A DNA stretch of 64,000 nucleotides from positions 434,001-498,000 of the forward strand of contig JAJOZX010001572.1 in NCBI GenBank assembly GCA_023014485.1. The letters run 5' to 3'. The position numbers and the translations under genes are program-made. A model generated the notes under the pieces. The model did no database searches. It was not told where the DNA came from and saw only the letters and a list, made by a program, of their open reading frames with translations. This DNA is from Bathynomus jamesi. Its lineage: Eukaryota; Arthropoda; Malacostraca; Isopoda; Cirolanidae. Positions 19,704 through 32,507 of the stretch are shown here, piece by piece (the first letter of the stretch is position 1; each line of letters starts with the position of its first letter).

Positions 19704-21640
19704 TCTGGAATGGGGTGCCAACCGACCAATTCCTGGAGAGCACCTGGATGCGTCGTGGGAAGGGCCCTAGTGGTGTCATTGGTAACACCCAAAATCCACA
19801 AGTGATGGCCACGTGGGTATACAGCCTCAATGCTCGTGTGAGTCTGACTGCTGATCTCCTAGATATGAGTGAGCACCTAGAAACATTCCATCTGTACCAC
19901 AAAGAGGAGGCAGGGGGTTACGTCAAACATGATGGAGAAGATCGCCAATCACTTTATGATTCCCTTTCTAAGTGCATGGACCCAATGGATGCAGAGTCAC
20001 ATCCAGGAGGCAACTTATACAATATTCAGACAGGGCAGCTTGCATCTCCAGATGCCAATGCCGATAGAGCTGTTAGTATTGGAAAGACGCAACTGCCACA
20101 GTACTAGTCATCATGGCCACAAGGCTTTTATGGCACCATTTCCAAACATGTCATCACCTTTGCAAGTAAAACGAAACCTATCAAGGTGGGTGCCCACTTG
20201 TTTATGGACCAAGAAGCGATTTATCCACGCGTCATCGGTTTGCTGATGAGCGAACGCGAACTTGACTTGACCCATGTATTCTCAACAGAGCTTGCGGCAT
20301 ACCCACCTGCACTGTTCCAACCAAGTGGTTTAATGAGAACTGCAGCTAAGTCCGCATTGAAGCAGAATTTGGGAGTGGAAACATCCTCTCGAACATAGGG
20401 GGCGACCAACAGTTGTTATCATGGATGTGTCAGCTGTTTTGTAGACAGTCGACTGGCCTGCTAGTGGCACAGTTGCTACATTTATCCAAACCTTCAAAGT
20501 ATGGCTACCGAAACATCTTTCTCATGCATCTGTAGTACTAGCTTTTGATCGCTACTGTGATTTCTCTCCGAAATCAAGCACTAGGGCAATGAGAAGCAAG
20601 AGCAGCAGAGTTCACAAGCTGGATCTCAACACCCCATTGCCTACAAGAGACGCTGTTCTCACGTGCACCGCGAACAAGGAGAAAATAAACAGGCTGCTCT
20701 GTGAGCAAATCCTTGCTGACAGTGAGTATCTTGCAAATGTAACCCAAGACCATGAGCTAGTGCTTGCAGGATGGCAGACCATACCGACTTCCATTGTGCG
20801 AGGAGGAGTCGAGCAGCATTGGAGCTGTCATCATCTCAGGAAGAAGCTGACGTGATAATAACACAACACGCTATCGTACAAGCTGAGAAAGATTCTGATG
20901 CCCGCATCTCCATCATTTGTGATGACAGACGTGTTTGCCATGCTGACTAACTTCTATGAATTTAAGAAACTAGGCTGTCCTATGATTATGGAGTTTCCAG
21001 TGCGTGGCAGAAAATCAGTGGACATCCGAGCAACTGTAACCCAGCACAAAGACATCATCCCACAAATCCTCAAAGTACACGCTTTGAGTGGTTGTGACAG
21101 TTGCAGCAACACATGGCATCGGCAAAGCCACTGCCATTGCCACAGCCAAGAAGGGTCGGAAGCTAGACAAGCTGGGGTCCCTTGATGCATGCTTTGACCA
21201 TATCGAGAAAGAGGCAACAGCGTTCATTGTTGCATGCTATGGGGATAAGAAATCCTCATCTCTTACTGAGCGTCGTCAGCGAGTATGGGTTCAGAAGACA
21301 GGGAAGTCGGGAACTGCTGCACCCAAACTATGTTCTCTACCATCAACAACTGAAGCTTTCCATCAAAATGTGCTCAGAGCCCACTACACTGTGGCGAACT
21401 GGCTCGATGCACTAAAGTGTGACCCACCACCACTTGATCCTGTGCATTATGGGTGGGAGAGAGACGAAACAAACAGAGTTCTCATCCCAAAAACAGTTGG
21501 TGAAGGAGTGTGCTTAGCACCAGATGAAGTTCTGAAGCTAATCAGATGTGGGTGTGAATCACAATCAGCATGCAGGGGGAATCGCTGCGGCTGCATGGGA
21601 CGCGGAATCCCTTGCACAATGTAACGCAGACGAAGAGCAG
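19670..21640 (+). pseudogene. FEN/XPG-like nuclease with C-terminal cysteine cluster, broken
   Basis: A long decayed coding region. The N-terminal part reads ALIGRSGYFWNGVPTDQF, WMRRGKGPSGVIGNT and HPGGNLYNIQTGQLAS. The middle reads VVIMDVSAV (near 20415), LAFDRYCDFSPKSSTR (20535), EEADVIITQHA (20837), TDVFAMLTNFYEF (20930) and HALSGCDSC (21079), then THGIGKATAIATAKKG in a shifted frame (21107). This order (DVSALL-type start, acidic EEAD, DTDV, GCD, then GIGK) matches FEN1/XPG structure-specific nucleases. The C-terminus has CGCESQSACRGNRCGCMGRG, a CXC-like cluster. At least four frameshifts or stops (20108, 20398, 20445, 20925, 21105) disable it. Related genes are multicopy in invertebrates as far as I recall, but no terminal repeats were found here. 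Confidence 0.6.
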
Positions 21641-22428
21641 ACTGATGATCCTGACGATCCTGACACAACCATGTCTTTTGATATTTGCCCCCAATAAATG
21701 GTTACCTAATGTGAATAACTGCATCAAAGTTGTCAATGCCAATCCCCCAGCTAGGTGTGAGCTTTGTTTTGCTTACGAGGTCATATCTTGTAGCTTTGCA
21801 ACCTTCCATAGAATGCATGTGCCCTGCACTTCAGCATAAATTGTGGTTTATATCCGAATATCCATATCCATATAATATGGGTTATGTCATTTAAGCATTA
21901 TGATCTGGTTTTATCTGCAGAAAAGATGTTAACTGCTCAGCAGTTAGCTAGCTTGTAGAAATTGTCACTGAAATAAAGCAAATACAGTGATGTCAACTGT
22001 GGCATTATCATATTTCAAGGCCAAACTTTAACCTCAAATGACCTTGACTTGACCCATGGAGTTACAAAATGATATCCTACTGTTATCATGTGCCTATAGA
22101 ACTACTCAGTCTCGTCCAAACCCATAAAAACGACATTAAGATCACCAAAATATCTCCACGACTGCCCGGGATATGGGATATTCCTTATTTCGTGGGGCGT
22201 TTGACCTTCAAATCCAATGACCTTGATTATTGACGAATGTGGGTCAAAACGACTCCCAAAGTATCTGCAATCCCTCCAGATCGACTCATCATCCTAAAAA
22301 ACCCCTAGAAATGACACCAAGATCATCAAAATCCATCAAGTATTGACCAGGATATGGGATTTTTCAGTTTCGCCGGCCATATTGAAAAAGCCAAGCGGGG
22401 GTCAGGTGTACACCCGATGGATTCTTGA
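21641..22428. other. No gene recognised
   Basis: A possible 3' continuation of the pseudogene, then a stretch in which TGACCTTGA recurs (22030, 22050, 22210, 22222). No frame or terminal repeat was found. Confidence 0.5.
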
Positions 22429-22519
22429 ATGGGGTGCAAGGCCGTACGCAAGGTGGGGGTTCAAACCTCCCCATTGAGAATAAATTTACATGACCTTACA
22501 TTACATAGAATTTGCATTG

Positions 22520-22583
<64 letters not shown>
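22520..22583. repeat. (CA)n and (TA)n microsatellite
   Basis: CA repeat to about 22542, then TA repeat to 22583. Confidence 0.95.
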
Positions 22584-22586
<3 letters not shown>

Positions 22587-23827
22587 TGTTGGGCACTAAA
22601 GCGTTAATCCAATAACAGTTAATTAACGAAGTTAATTTTTTTAACGGACTATTAACGGAAGTTAATTTCCATTTATCGTTATCGGACCAGTTAACTCCCG
22701 ATAACTCGATATTTAGTCTGTTAAAGTCCGTTAACACGTTAACTGCGAGGAGTCATTCACGGAAGATCACCGCTCCGCGAATGAATTCAAACCGCCATAA
22801 CTTCAGTCTGCTTCCAGATCTCGCAAGGGGAGGTTGTGCGCTTTTTATTGAAGGTAAGAAGGTTCTTTAACGTTAGTAAAAGTCCTATAATATTATATAT
22901 ATATTAATACGTATGGAGATACGTATGGTAAAATGTACGGTTGAGAAAAATTAATTTATAGTAATGACTAATGAATAAGTATTTTTACACTGCGTTAGTA
23001 AATCTCTAAAAAAGTATATATAGTATGTAAAATTTGAATAATAGTTTTTATTCACTGATTGTAATATTGTCGTCGAATTAAATAACAATTGCGTATATTA
23101 CATAGACAAAATATTTTATAGACAAAATAATTCATGGACAAAGTATTTTTATTTTATAGACTAAATAATTCATAGATAAAATATTTTATAGATAAAATAA
23201 TTACATAGAGAAAAATTACTTCTATTGAAAATTCACAAAAAGGTTAAGTAAAATAAAATATTTTATATAACGTAATATTATATATTATATATTATATTAT
23301 TATAATTAATATTATTTTGAATTAATTTTGCTATTTTGTTTGAATTAATATTTTATTAGTTTAGTTACATTTTTATACGATGATATTTACTTTTTTAGGT
23401 TCTTCTGTATTATCGTCAACTAGACAGCGTTCAGTTCTCTCTTACCAAGCATTCTCTACAACTTTTAAACTTCAACCATGGAGCACCAAGAAGAAGTTCT
23501 CGACATTGAGATCGCCTCTGCCTCAGGCACTTCTGAGTCTCAGTCTGACCAGAAGCCTTTCCAAAACAAAAAGTTGCAAAACTTGATAAAAATAGTTAAA
23601 TACCTATTTATTGTTGGATTTTGCATAAATAAACATTTTCTATGGGTTTTAAAGCTTTTTCCTTGATTTTTTTAAATGTTAGTAAAGAAATAGTTATCGT
23701 TAACGGATTATCGTTAACTTCCGTTAACTTTGTAGTAAAATTATCGGATTATCGTTATCGGAGTTAAAAATTGGGGTTAACGGATTATCGTTATCGAAGT
23801 TAACTTTTTGGTTAACGATGCCCACCA

Positions 23828-23830
<3 letters not shown>
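22584..23830. mobile_element. Non-autonomous hAT element rich in GTTAAC/GTTATCG sub-terminal motifs
   Basis: The ends read CAGTGTTGGGCA and TGCCCACCACTG. Within about 150 bases of each end, TTAACG, GTTAAC, GTTATCG and their complements are repeated more than a dozen times, unlike the AT-rich centre. Both flanks are (TA)n. At 23478 a short frame (MEHQEEVLDIEIASASGTSE) follows a pyrimidine-rich TTTTTTAG, possibly a leftover transposase N-terminal exon. Confidence 0.75.

Positions 23831-23877
<47 letters not shown>
23831..23877. repeat. (TA)n microsatellite
   Basis: TA run abutting the right end of the hAT element. Confidence 0.95.
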
Positions 23878-23879
<2 letters not shown>

Positions 23880-24168
23880 CTGAATTTCCTGTAATTTTCC
23901 TGAATTTTTACACTAAATATCGTGATTTTGTGTTTCAGTCACTTGGCAACACTGGTTTAGTCATTGTTGTGATAGTTTGGCCTAAATTTTCTGTCGTAAA
24001 TTTTCTGCAAAATAAAATACCTTTTTATTAAATCTATTTTTTAAGACTTCCTGAAATTTTCCAGATTTGCGTTTTATTTTACAATAATGATTAGAATAAC
24101 GTTAACTCACTAAAATATGTGTCACCAAGTGATCACAAGTATTAAACAATTAGAGTGTCATCTTAAGC

Positions 24169-24721
<553 letters not shown>

Positions 24722-25059
24722 TCTTAAGCGAATGAAACCCGATCATAAAGAAATTTTCGATTTCTGAACCTCCCCCCATGCAGAAATCCTGCGTACGGCC
24801 CTGATGGGGTAGTATAAGCTTTCAAAATATGTCAAGATTTGCTTTATAACAAACAATGCAGGGTTCCCACCCCGTGCAACCGGACTATATTAGATTTGAA
24901 GTAAGAATGAGCTCGAAGCTGTCCTAAATCGAGACTTTTATTACTTCACTCCCCTGAACTTTTAACGACGATAATATAATCAATACCATAACACATTAGT
25001 CGGGCTTGTAACTGATACTTATATATATATATATATATATATACGCACACCTTTGGTTA

Positions 25060-25335
25060 GCTTCCGCCGAATTGTTCATTCTGACGAAGGTCAAGCTTTT
25101 CACTCCACCCTAGACCTACAGTTTAACGTGGAATCCGAACACACGCCCCATCAGCAGCCCAGCGTCTTAACCACTAGGCCACCTAGGGTACCCATTTATC
25201 TACCAACCACTTTCTTTATTGTGTGGAAGGATGAACAGCTGGGTTTTGCTGCGCGCCGGCTGCCGTCGGGTCTCGAACCCGGGGCCGATGGATTCGTAGT
25301 CAGCGACGCTAACCACTACACCACCGAGGCGCATA
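25060..25335 (-). mobile_element. tRNA-derived SINE
   Basis: On the minus strand, GCGCCTCGGTGGTGTAGTGG holds an A-box-like block, and CCCGGGTTCGAGACCCGA is a B box with its stem (25249-25333). A long body follows. A second A-box-like block (CTAGGTGGCCTAGTGGTTAA) lies at 25170-25190, so the element may be a tandem or composite head. (TA)n follows at 25333-25353. Confidence 0.65.
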
Positions 25336-25361
25336 TATATATATATATATATATTATGAAT

Positions 25362-25511
25362 GATGCAAACCCACAACCACAAGGAAAGAGAAAAAATGAT
25401 TCCAAGGCCTTTTGTGTATTCAAAGTACACCTCGTCATCCCCTGACGAGGTGTACTTCTGAATACACAAAAGGACTTTGAATCATTTTTCTTTTTTCTTG
25501 TGGGTTTGCAG
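25362..25511. repeat. Palindrome of Penelope-like 3' ends
   Basis: The arms start GATGCAAACCCACAA and are inverted around 25438. The right arm (CCTGACGAGGTGTACTTCTG, then AATACACAAAAGG) matches 11465-11497 of the Penelope-like element, but its GAAA box has become AAAA. This ties the palindromes to that element family. Confidence 0.8.
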
Positions 25512-25559
25512 CATTTATTCATTCATTTCACGTATATATATATATATAGTCTCCTAATA

Positions 25560-26214
25560 CTCTTTTACAACACGCAGCACAAGGTCATAGACCAAATAGC
25601 AGCTTATATAAGATTCCATATCAACTGGGAACCTAATAAACAAAGCGGTCAGACCAGGGAGTGCTTGATTGTGCTCCGTCTTCGCGAACCTTCGATGAAA
25701 TTGGTGTAACACAATATTAGTTTTCATCTACAGGTAGCTTCTTCGCACCGCACCGAAACTCCGGCCCGATCTTGTTTTCAGCGTTTGACAAGATCAAACA
25801 CTTGTACAGGTAGTTTATGAACCTATAGATCGTCCTAAAAGTGTCTGAGTTTCGTGGAAACGTTTCCAATGGGTAGGGAAGTGAGACAGCGCTCAGTAAA
25901 ATCAATAATAACCGCAGTTAACAATTACCTTTTGTTTGCCGAAGGAAATCACTCGTACCGCCAGATCTGACATCGCTAATTAGAGCCTTCTCTCAAAATA
26001 ACGATTCAAAACGCTTTCTCTCTCTCTTTTATATCAACCTGCGTGTGTGTGTGTGTGTGTTACAAGCAAGGTCGAGTGTGTAATAATTCACAGATATACT
26101 GTATAATATACTGTATGTAGTGGGGTAATTTTTTGATAACTCGGAATGTTAACAAATTTATCAAAAAAAATCTAGAAATATTTTTAACGTCGAAATAAAG
26201 ATATGGTGGTCCTA
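25560..26214. other. No gene recognised
   Basis: Mixed sequence with short (CT)n and (GT)n runs at 26016-26060. Confidence 0.6.
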
Positions 26215-26275
26215 ATTAGGTTAGGTTAGTTAAAGTTAGGTTAGGTTAGGTTAGGTTAGGTTAGGTTAGGCTAGA
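26215..26275. repeat. TTAGG-type telomere-like tract
   Basis: About nine copies of TTAGG in near-perfect register, a short interstitial tract of the arthropod telomere repeat. Two more degenerate units occur near 26380. Confidence 0.85.
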
Positions 26276-26482
26276 GTAGCGACTACTTCACTATTTTATT
26301 ACTTAACAGAAACTACCCTTCGAGCCTTCAGTTGCGTCCCGAACATTTATCGCCACCTTTTGAGCTCGATGGCACTAAGGTTAGGTTAGACTAAATTAAG
26401 TTTGGTGAATTAGATTTTTAGATATATGGATTTTAAAAAGTCGGTACCTCACTTATGAGGAGATGCGCACGTGTGTGTGTGT

Positions 26483-26539
<57 letters not shown>

Positions 26540-26708
26540 CCAATTATAATTCATGGTCATTATCATATATTTTGTTTAAATCAATATAGTTGACATTCAG
26601 ATGTAAATCTTTTACAGTACGTCCTAGATGTGGAACGTAAAAAAATCAAATGTTCCCCCACCCCCAAACAACAATGCACTTAACATTAAATAAATACCCC
26701 ATATTATA

Positions 26709-26750
<42 letters not shown>

Positions 26751-27007
26751 TATTACACACACACTTGGGATTGAAACTTTTCATTATTATCATCTTCGTA
26801 AAATAATAATTGCATAATTCTTGATTAATATTCATAGCTATTAAATAATTTTTCCTAATATCTCCTCATTCTCGTATACAGATATTATTAACAGTGTAAA
26901 AATAAAGTAAAAAAAATATATTATTTGGAATAATATATATTTATATAATAGCGTAATTTTTTACAAAAAAAAAATAATTAAGCTAAAAATTGAAAAAGTA
27001 AATTATC
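26276..27007. other. No gene; microsatellites
   Basis: (GT)n then (GA)n at 26471-26536 and (TA)n at 26713-26745. No supported gene. Confidence 0.7.
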
Positions 27008-27013
27008 ACTTAC

Positions 27014-27119
27014 TTCGTCTCGCCATTGTATAGGACACAACAATTAGGAGGACTGTCGTCAACACCACTTTAGCGGTGTTGCTTCTACTCCTCAGCACCA
27101 CCACCATTGCTGGCAACAT
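27014..27119 (-). CDS. Possible host first coding exon with signal-anchor-like start
   Basis: On the minus strand an ATG at 27119 opens 35 codons: a start with MLPAMVVVLRSR, then the hydrophobic stretch VVLTTVLLIVVSYTMA, ending in ARR plus one base. The frame runs straight into GTAAGT at 27013-27008, a perfect splice-donor consensus. The arrangement would suit a first exon coding a signal peptide or membrane anchor. No second exon was found to the left and no family is recognised. It could be chance, since the frame is short. Confidence 0.25.
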
Positions 27120-27422
27120 AAATCTTCACCGCTAATGTTTATACAAAAGAAATAATAATAATGAAGATTAACCTATAGGGAACAATATCTCTTTAGGCTC
27201 TCTACGTTATAGGTTAGTTCTTTGTAGGATTGTACACAGCGGTGTAATCATGATATGAACGAAATTATCACCTCTTTGAGACGTTTAACACCGCAATATT
27301 TTACACCATAAACACAGAACACCGAGCAACACCTCGTCTTCGAACCTTCTTATGGAACAGGAAAGCAAAATCCGAGTATGCAGAAAGAGCGATTCCTCTA
27401 CGCACGCGTATATTGCTCTCTC

Positions 27423-27539
27423 TTTTACTCTCTCTCTCCTCTACAGCGCTCTCCCTCACTCTCATTTCCCCTCTTCCAGGCTCTCTCTCTCTCTCTCTCC
27501 TCTACGGCGCTCTCCCTCACTCTCATTTCCCCTCTTCCA

Positions 27540-27622
<83 letters not shown>
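27423..27622. repeat. 60-bp tandem duplication and (CT)n
   Basis: A unit containing GCGCTCTCCCTCACTCTC and CCCTCTTCCAGG is repeated twice (27423-27482, 27483-27543), then pure CT to 27622. ORFs of Ser-Leu or Arg-Glu here are artefacts. Confidence 0.9.
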
Positions 27623-27628
<6 letters not shown>

Positions 27629-28343
27629 GAGCCATTAATATTAACTTTTTTTTCAAATGATTTCCGCGACTTTGTCTCTTAAACTACAAATTACGATTAT
27701 TGAAATCACGGTGTTCTCTCTCTCTCTCTCTCTCATATACAATATATACATATATTCCCCTCTTTCTTTCCCTTACTGTCATTATGTTGTTTCACTCCCT
27801 GAGTTTACGCAGTTTGGCCTTGAGTACAACAAAAGTCATTGTGCGAATGTTGTTTGCAAGGGAAAAGGAACATCGTTGGAAGACAGGAATGTTCTTTATA
27901 AAGCCTCAAACGGTTAAACAAATGAAAGTATTACACCTTCTTTTAAAGTGACGTATATCACACTAAATATTAAATCACAAAATGTCTTTTCTTCCATTGG
28001 TACTGTTGAACCTAATACGAAAGTCTCGTCAGTACACGATGACCTTCGTAGAACCTCACGCAGTATATCAAAATGGTTCTAGTTCAAATTCTAAATACTA
28101 CAGAGACGCCATGCTTTATACAGGAAACTGTTACGAAGAACTCGTAATTTCTTTTCGTCTCCAGTAACGAACGGAAAACTAACGTCTCACATGCCCACAT
28201 AATCATATAAAACTGAGGGGTACATTCTCTTCATTCACGCTTTTAACTCATTTGACGAAAGTGACAATTATAAACAGCAGTGACAACCCGCAGCTCAGAA
28301 CCGCTATCAAATATTTACACACACACACATATATATATATAAT

Positions 28344-28391
<48 letters not shown>

Positions 28392-29490
28392 CAACCTCTT
28401 AGCGTTTTTATTATGTCTTTAATGCTTAGTTGAAATTGGCCACATAATTGAGACTGTATACGAGTTCTACCAAATTGTTTTAGCTGAATTAAAGAAATAA
28501 TATGACTGATAAGTTTCGTGCCGTTTTTGAGCTTTATGAAAGTTATTTAAATCATTATAACCGCTACTATTCCAAACACTTTTCTCCTTGAAAATAAAGT
28601 ACAAGACTAGCAATAGAGCTTTAAAGTACTCTGGCACCCGCAAAGCCAGCTATATTCTTCATATAACCGATCATTAAAATGACGCGTACATCTTTTGGTT
28701 TGTGTTGTGTACTTAATTTTTTTAAGCTTGGCGTAGGCCTACCAATTTTAATAATGTCTCGCTTTTCTTCAAATTGTCTAGAACTGAACGAACAAGCTAA
28801 CAAAGTTTCAATTATACAATTACACTTATTACACGCCATCATTATCTGGCAAAAAAATAAGACTGCATAATCCAGCCAAAGATCATTGAACGCACTGTAA
28901 CAATCACAAATCAAATAAATAATTGAACACTGTTAAAAATGAGCTCGAATTATATTTGAATTTTTGCACTTGTGGGAGGGGGGCCAAGAGGGCGGGGTAG
29001 GAAGGGGATGGGCAGTTGACGAACGACATTAACCTCAATTTAACAACGTCACTTTGATTTACTCATAATTAAGCAAACTCTAATTACAATTAGCTTGTAT
29101 TTCGTCTTCTAAAAATATATTTGGTAGTAATTGCCAGTTATTTAGTCATTTAATGCAATAAGCTCATTAATTAAGCGCTTTAAAAGGATTCCGTTAGCAT
29201 AATAGCAGGAACAAGCAACTCTCTAAGTTGCTTACACGATTCACGTTTTGCCTAAAGAAATGAGCGTTATGGGTCTGTGTTTCCATCGGTTAATATTTTT
29301 TATTCTTTTAAGACATAATATTAATTCATCCCCAAGTATAGGGATCAATAATTTTATTGTATATCATTTATTACATTTATACTATCGTATAAACTGTATC
29401 GACACATTTACTTTTTCTCGGACTGTTGGCAGAAAGGTTTGTGGGTTTGTGAAAGCCTGGACGCGGGGTCTGAATTTCCACAGTTTAGGT
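27623..29490. other. No gene recognised
   Basis: Low-complexity sequence, (CT)n at 27714-27734 and (TA)n at 28328-28388. No domain, terminal repeat or RNA was found. The start of the LINE near 29500 is uncertain, so its 5' edge could lie somewhat earlier. Confidence 0.5.
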
Positions 29491-29499
29491 TTCAGTAAC

Positions 29500-30232
29500 G
29501 GGTTTACTATACTAAAAGCTAAAAAGGGTAAAATCAACAGTAAAGATAACTATAGGCCAATAGCCTTGGCCAGTATTATGTCTAAGGTGTTTGAATATAC
29601 TGTATACTCATTAATAGACTTGAATGTTACCTGTATACAAGTGATAACCAATTTGGTTTCAAAAAGAAACACGGTACTGATATGCGTGTGTATGCCTTGA
29701 AAGAAATGGTCTGTAAATACCAAACTCTAGATGCTAATGTATTTTTGTGTTTCCTGGATGTCTCTAAAGCATTTGATCGTGTTAATAATGACAAATTATT
29801 CATGAAACTTGTAAATCTTAATGGACCTGCTTACTAGGTCCGTATATTAATATTCTGGTATAATCACTAGACAATGATTGTAAGATGGGGTGGGGTTAAT
29901 TCAGAGCCATTCTCTGTGACCAATGGTGTCAGGCAGGGAGGGATACTATCCCCCTACTTATTCAATGTTTATATGGATAATCTATCTGTTGTGCTGAACA
30001 TCTGTAAAATAGGCTGCTATATTGGTACAATGATTGTTAATCATCTGATGTATGCAGATGATCTAGTTCTTATTTCTCCATCTGTAAAAGGGCTCAGCAC
30101 ACTTTTGAAGGTGTGTGAAAGGTATGGGAAGGATAATGACATAAAATATAATCCTGCTGAAACTCATGTTATGATTATGAGAACCAAAGCCTACAAGTAT
30201 ATAAAATTTCTTGAATTTCAATTGAATGGTAG
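29500..30232 (+). pseudogene. LINE reverse transcriptase, 5' segment
   Basis: Motifs in order: NYRPIALASIMSKVFE, CFLDVSKAFDRVNND (first catalytic Asp), GVRQGGILSPYLFNVYMDN and LMYADDLVLISPSVKGL (catalytic YADD near 30050). A stop at about 29836 and frameshifts near 29620 and 29690 break it. It is related to the LINE at 1-3790. Confidence 0.85.
30228..30232. repeat. Target-site duplication GGTAG, left
   Basis: GGTAG recurs at 37144-37148. Five bases is the duplication size of BEL/Pao elements. Confidence 0.85.
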
Positions 30233-31009
30233 TATGGAAAAACTATACGCGCTCACAACATGGTATCATATGTGGTACATTTATTTCATAATTAAATATA
30301 AATTATTAATTAATTGAATTAAATATCTATACAAAAATGCCTCGGAATTGGCGACATAGCCTATTGGGAATGAAATAATTGAATTGCCATACGTACAAAG
30401 AACCTGTATGTATGAATCAGCCTCACATAGCAACAAGAAAACCCAATTTATTGTTTAGTCTACGAAGGAGTAGACCAAACAAAATAATGCTAGTTCGGCA
30501 AATAATACACCAGAACCAAGGAACGGCTCTCAGGGCGTTTATGTTACAGCGAAGCTTTAAACGCGGAGGATGTCTTTGTCCCCTAGAGTCCTGAGTGAAT
30601 TCCTTATAATATAAAACCTAGTGACTATAAAAAGATAGGCCTATTCCTTCAGGGGTTTATATAGTGACTGCCTATATTAATTACCTTAAGTAAATTCGCC
30701 GCGTAACCCCATCGTGGCGACCCTACACCGAAAATGACCGTCACGCCCTACATCGAAACAAACAAAGACCCAGCAAAAATAAGGTGAGGCAATTTCATTT
30801 TCATTAACATAAGGATTCCCAAATCCGGGCGCTAAAATTACCGTAATCAATATAAATATAAAGAGGTCCTCAAAAGACCTACATATTTATAACTCTCTAA
30901 CGAAAAAGCATAGGGCTTTTGTCGGTAACCCTCCACTGACGTCTGTTGGAAATTTCCAACGGATGAGGGCACAGGCAATCAACCCATAGCCCTATATAGT
31001 TTTTTCAAA
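30233..31009 (+). repeat. 5' LTR
   Basis: Starts TATGGAAAAACTATACG and ends TATAGTTTTTTCAAA, the two ends being imperfect inverted repeats. Its partner is 36370-37143. Confidence 0.9.
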
Positions 31010-31031
31010 TGGTGGCCTGTGTATGGGGAAC
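31010..31031 (+). promoter_or_regulatory. Probable primer-binding site
   Basis: TGGTGGCCTGTGTATGG begins directly after the LTR, where a tRNA 3' end would pair. The same TGGTGGCCT with an LTR-end-like TATAGTTTTTTCA before it recurs at about 31110-31140, a small duplication. Confidence 0.4.
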
Positions 31032-31548
31032 TAACCCCTCTAAAATTTACACTGACACACGCAGTGGCTAGGCTTAACTCAGCAGGATTAACCCCAATTT
31101 CAACCGTAACCCCACTATAGTTTTTTCATATGGTGGCCTAAGCAACGGGAACCGATTCCTTTACCTTTACACTAACCGAAAACAAAGGCTTGTTCATTTA
31201 ACAGGCATAACTTATTTTAGGTCCTAAAAAATAGGCCCGCAAACATTAAGCTATTTAATAGGTCCTACTCTTCAAACTCAAAACTAAGCCTTGTTAATTA
31301 ACAGGCTTAACTCATTTGAGGTCCTATAAAATAATAGGCCCAAATAAAAGCCTACTCGGTAGGCCCAACAAATAGGCCTATTAGTAGGCCCACCTAACTT
31401 TACCTTACATAATAGGCCTACCTCTTAAAGTAGGCCTTACTCTTTACACTCAAGGCCTATCCTAACTAAAAACACTAAATTTATAATTGAACCTGTGGTG
31501 TAGGTTATAAAATTTATTTCAGCAATTTAACTTACTCATAAGACTCAT

Positions 31549-31730
31549 TAACATCACAAAATTCGACTCAGACCTGTAACATCACAAAATTCGACTCAGA
31601 CCTGTAACATCACAAAATTCGACTCAGACCTGTAACATCACAAAATTCGACTCAGACCTGTAACATCACAAAATTTGACTCAAACCTGCAACATCACAAA
31701 ATTCGACTCGAACTGTAACATCACAAAGAC
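31549..31730. repeat. 28-bp minisatellite, about 6.5 copies
   Basis: The unit contains ACATCACAAAATTCGACTCA, with near-identical copies at 28-base steps and the last ones degenerate. Confidence 0.9.
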
Positions 31731-31796
31731 CTAAAGCAATTGCACAAATTCAAACCTACACCCACCTAACACCTATTCGTGACCCTATTCCGAAGT

Positions 31797-32251
31797 CCTA
31801 TTTGACATATAGGCCCAACCTATTCAAGTCCTATTTGACATATAGGCCCAACCTATTCCGAAGTCCTATTTGACATATAGGCATACCAAGTCCTATTTGA
31901 CATATAGGCCCAACCTATTCCGAAGTCCTATTTGACATATAGGCCCAACCTATTCCAAGTCCTATTTGACATAGGCCCAACCTATTCCAAGTCCTATTTG
32001 ACATATAGGCCCAACCTATTCTAAGTCCTATTTGACATATAGGCCCAACCTATTCCAAGTCCTATTTGACATAGGCCCAACCTATTCCAAGTCCTATTTG
32101 ACATATAGGCCCAACCTATTCCAAGTCCTATTTGACATATAGGCCCAACCTATTCCAATTCCTATTTGACCATATAGGCCCAACCTATTCCAATTCCTAT
32201 TTGACCAATATAGGCCCAACCTATTCCAATTCCTATTTGACATATAGGCAT
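31797..32251. repeat. About 34-bp minisatellite, about 13 copies
   Basis: The unit contains CCTATTTGACATATAGGCCC then AACCTATTCCAAGT. Copies vary by small indels. Confidence 0.9.
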
Positions 32252-32507
32252 AAAACAGACAAGGCTTGATATAAGGGTCTCAAATGCAACGTTTGAGGGT
32301 TTTTACTCAGCCAAATTGATTAACCTAATCCAAAACCCAAAAAATAAAACCCTATAACAAAATACACATTTACACACATACGTACGGTACAGTATATAAA
32401 AATATACATACGACTTCAAACATCCAATTCTTCTTTTAAAAGAAGAAACACAACAGATTTCATTAACAGACACAAACATTCCTCGCAAACAGATTGGATT
32501 CCTTCAA

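Noticed and set aside
26215..26275. True telomere end
   Set aside because: The tract is short and lies inside ordinary sequence; TTAGG words are also spread in the Merlin-like elements.
27352..27682. Frames of Ser-Leu or Arg-Glu repeats
   Set aside because: Translation of a (CT)n microsatellite.
29248..29500. Start of a new gene at 29248
   Set aside because: The first half of that frame has no motif; only the part after about 29500 is recognisable LINE sequence.
31549..32251. Regular direct repeats resembling a CRISPR array
   Set aside because: There are no unique spacers, the units are contiguous, and the context is a eukaryotic retrotransposon.
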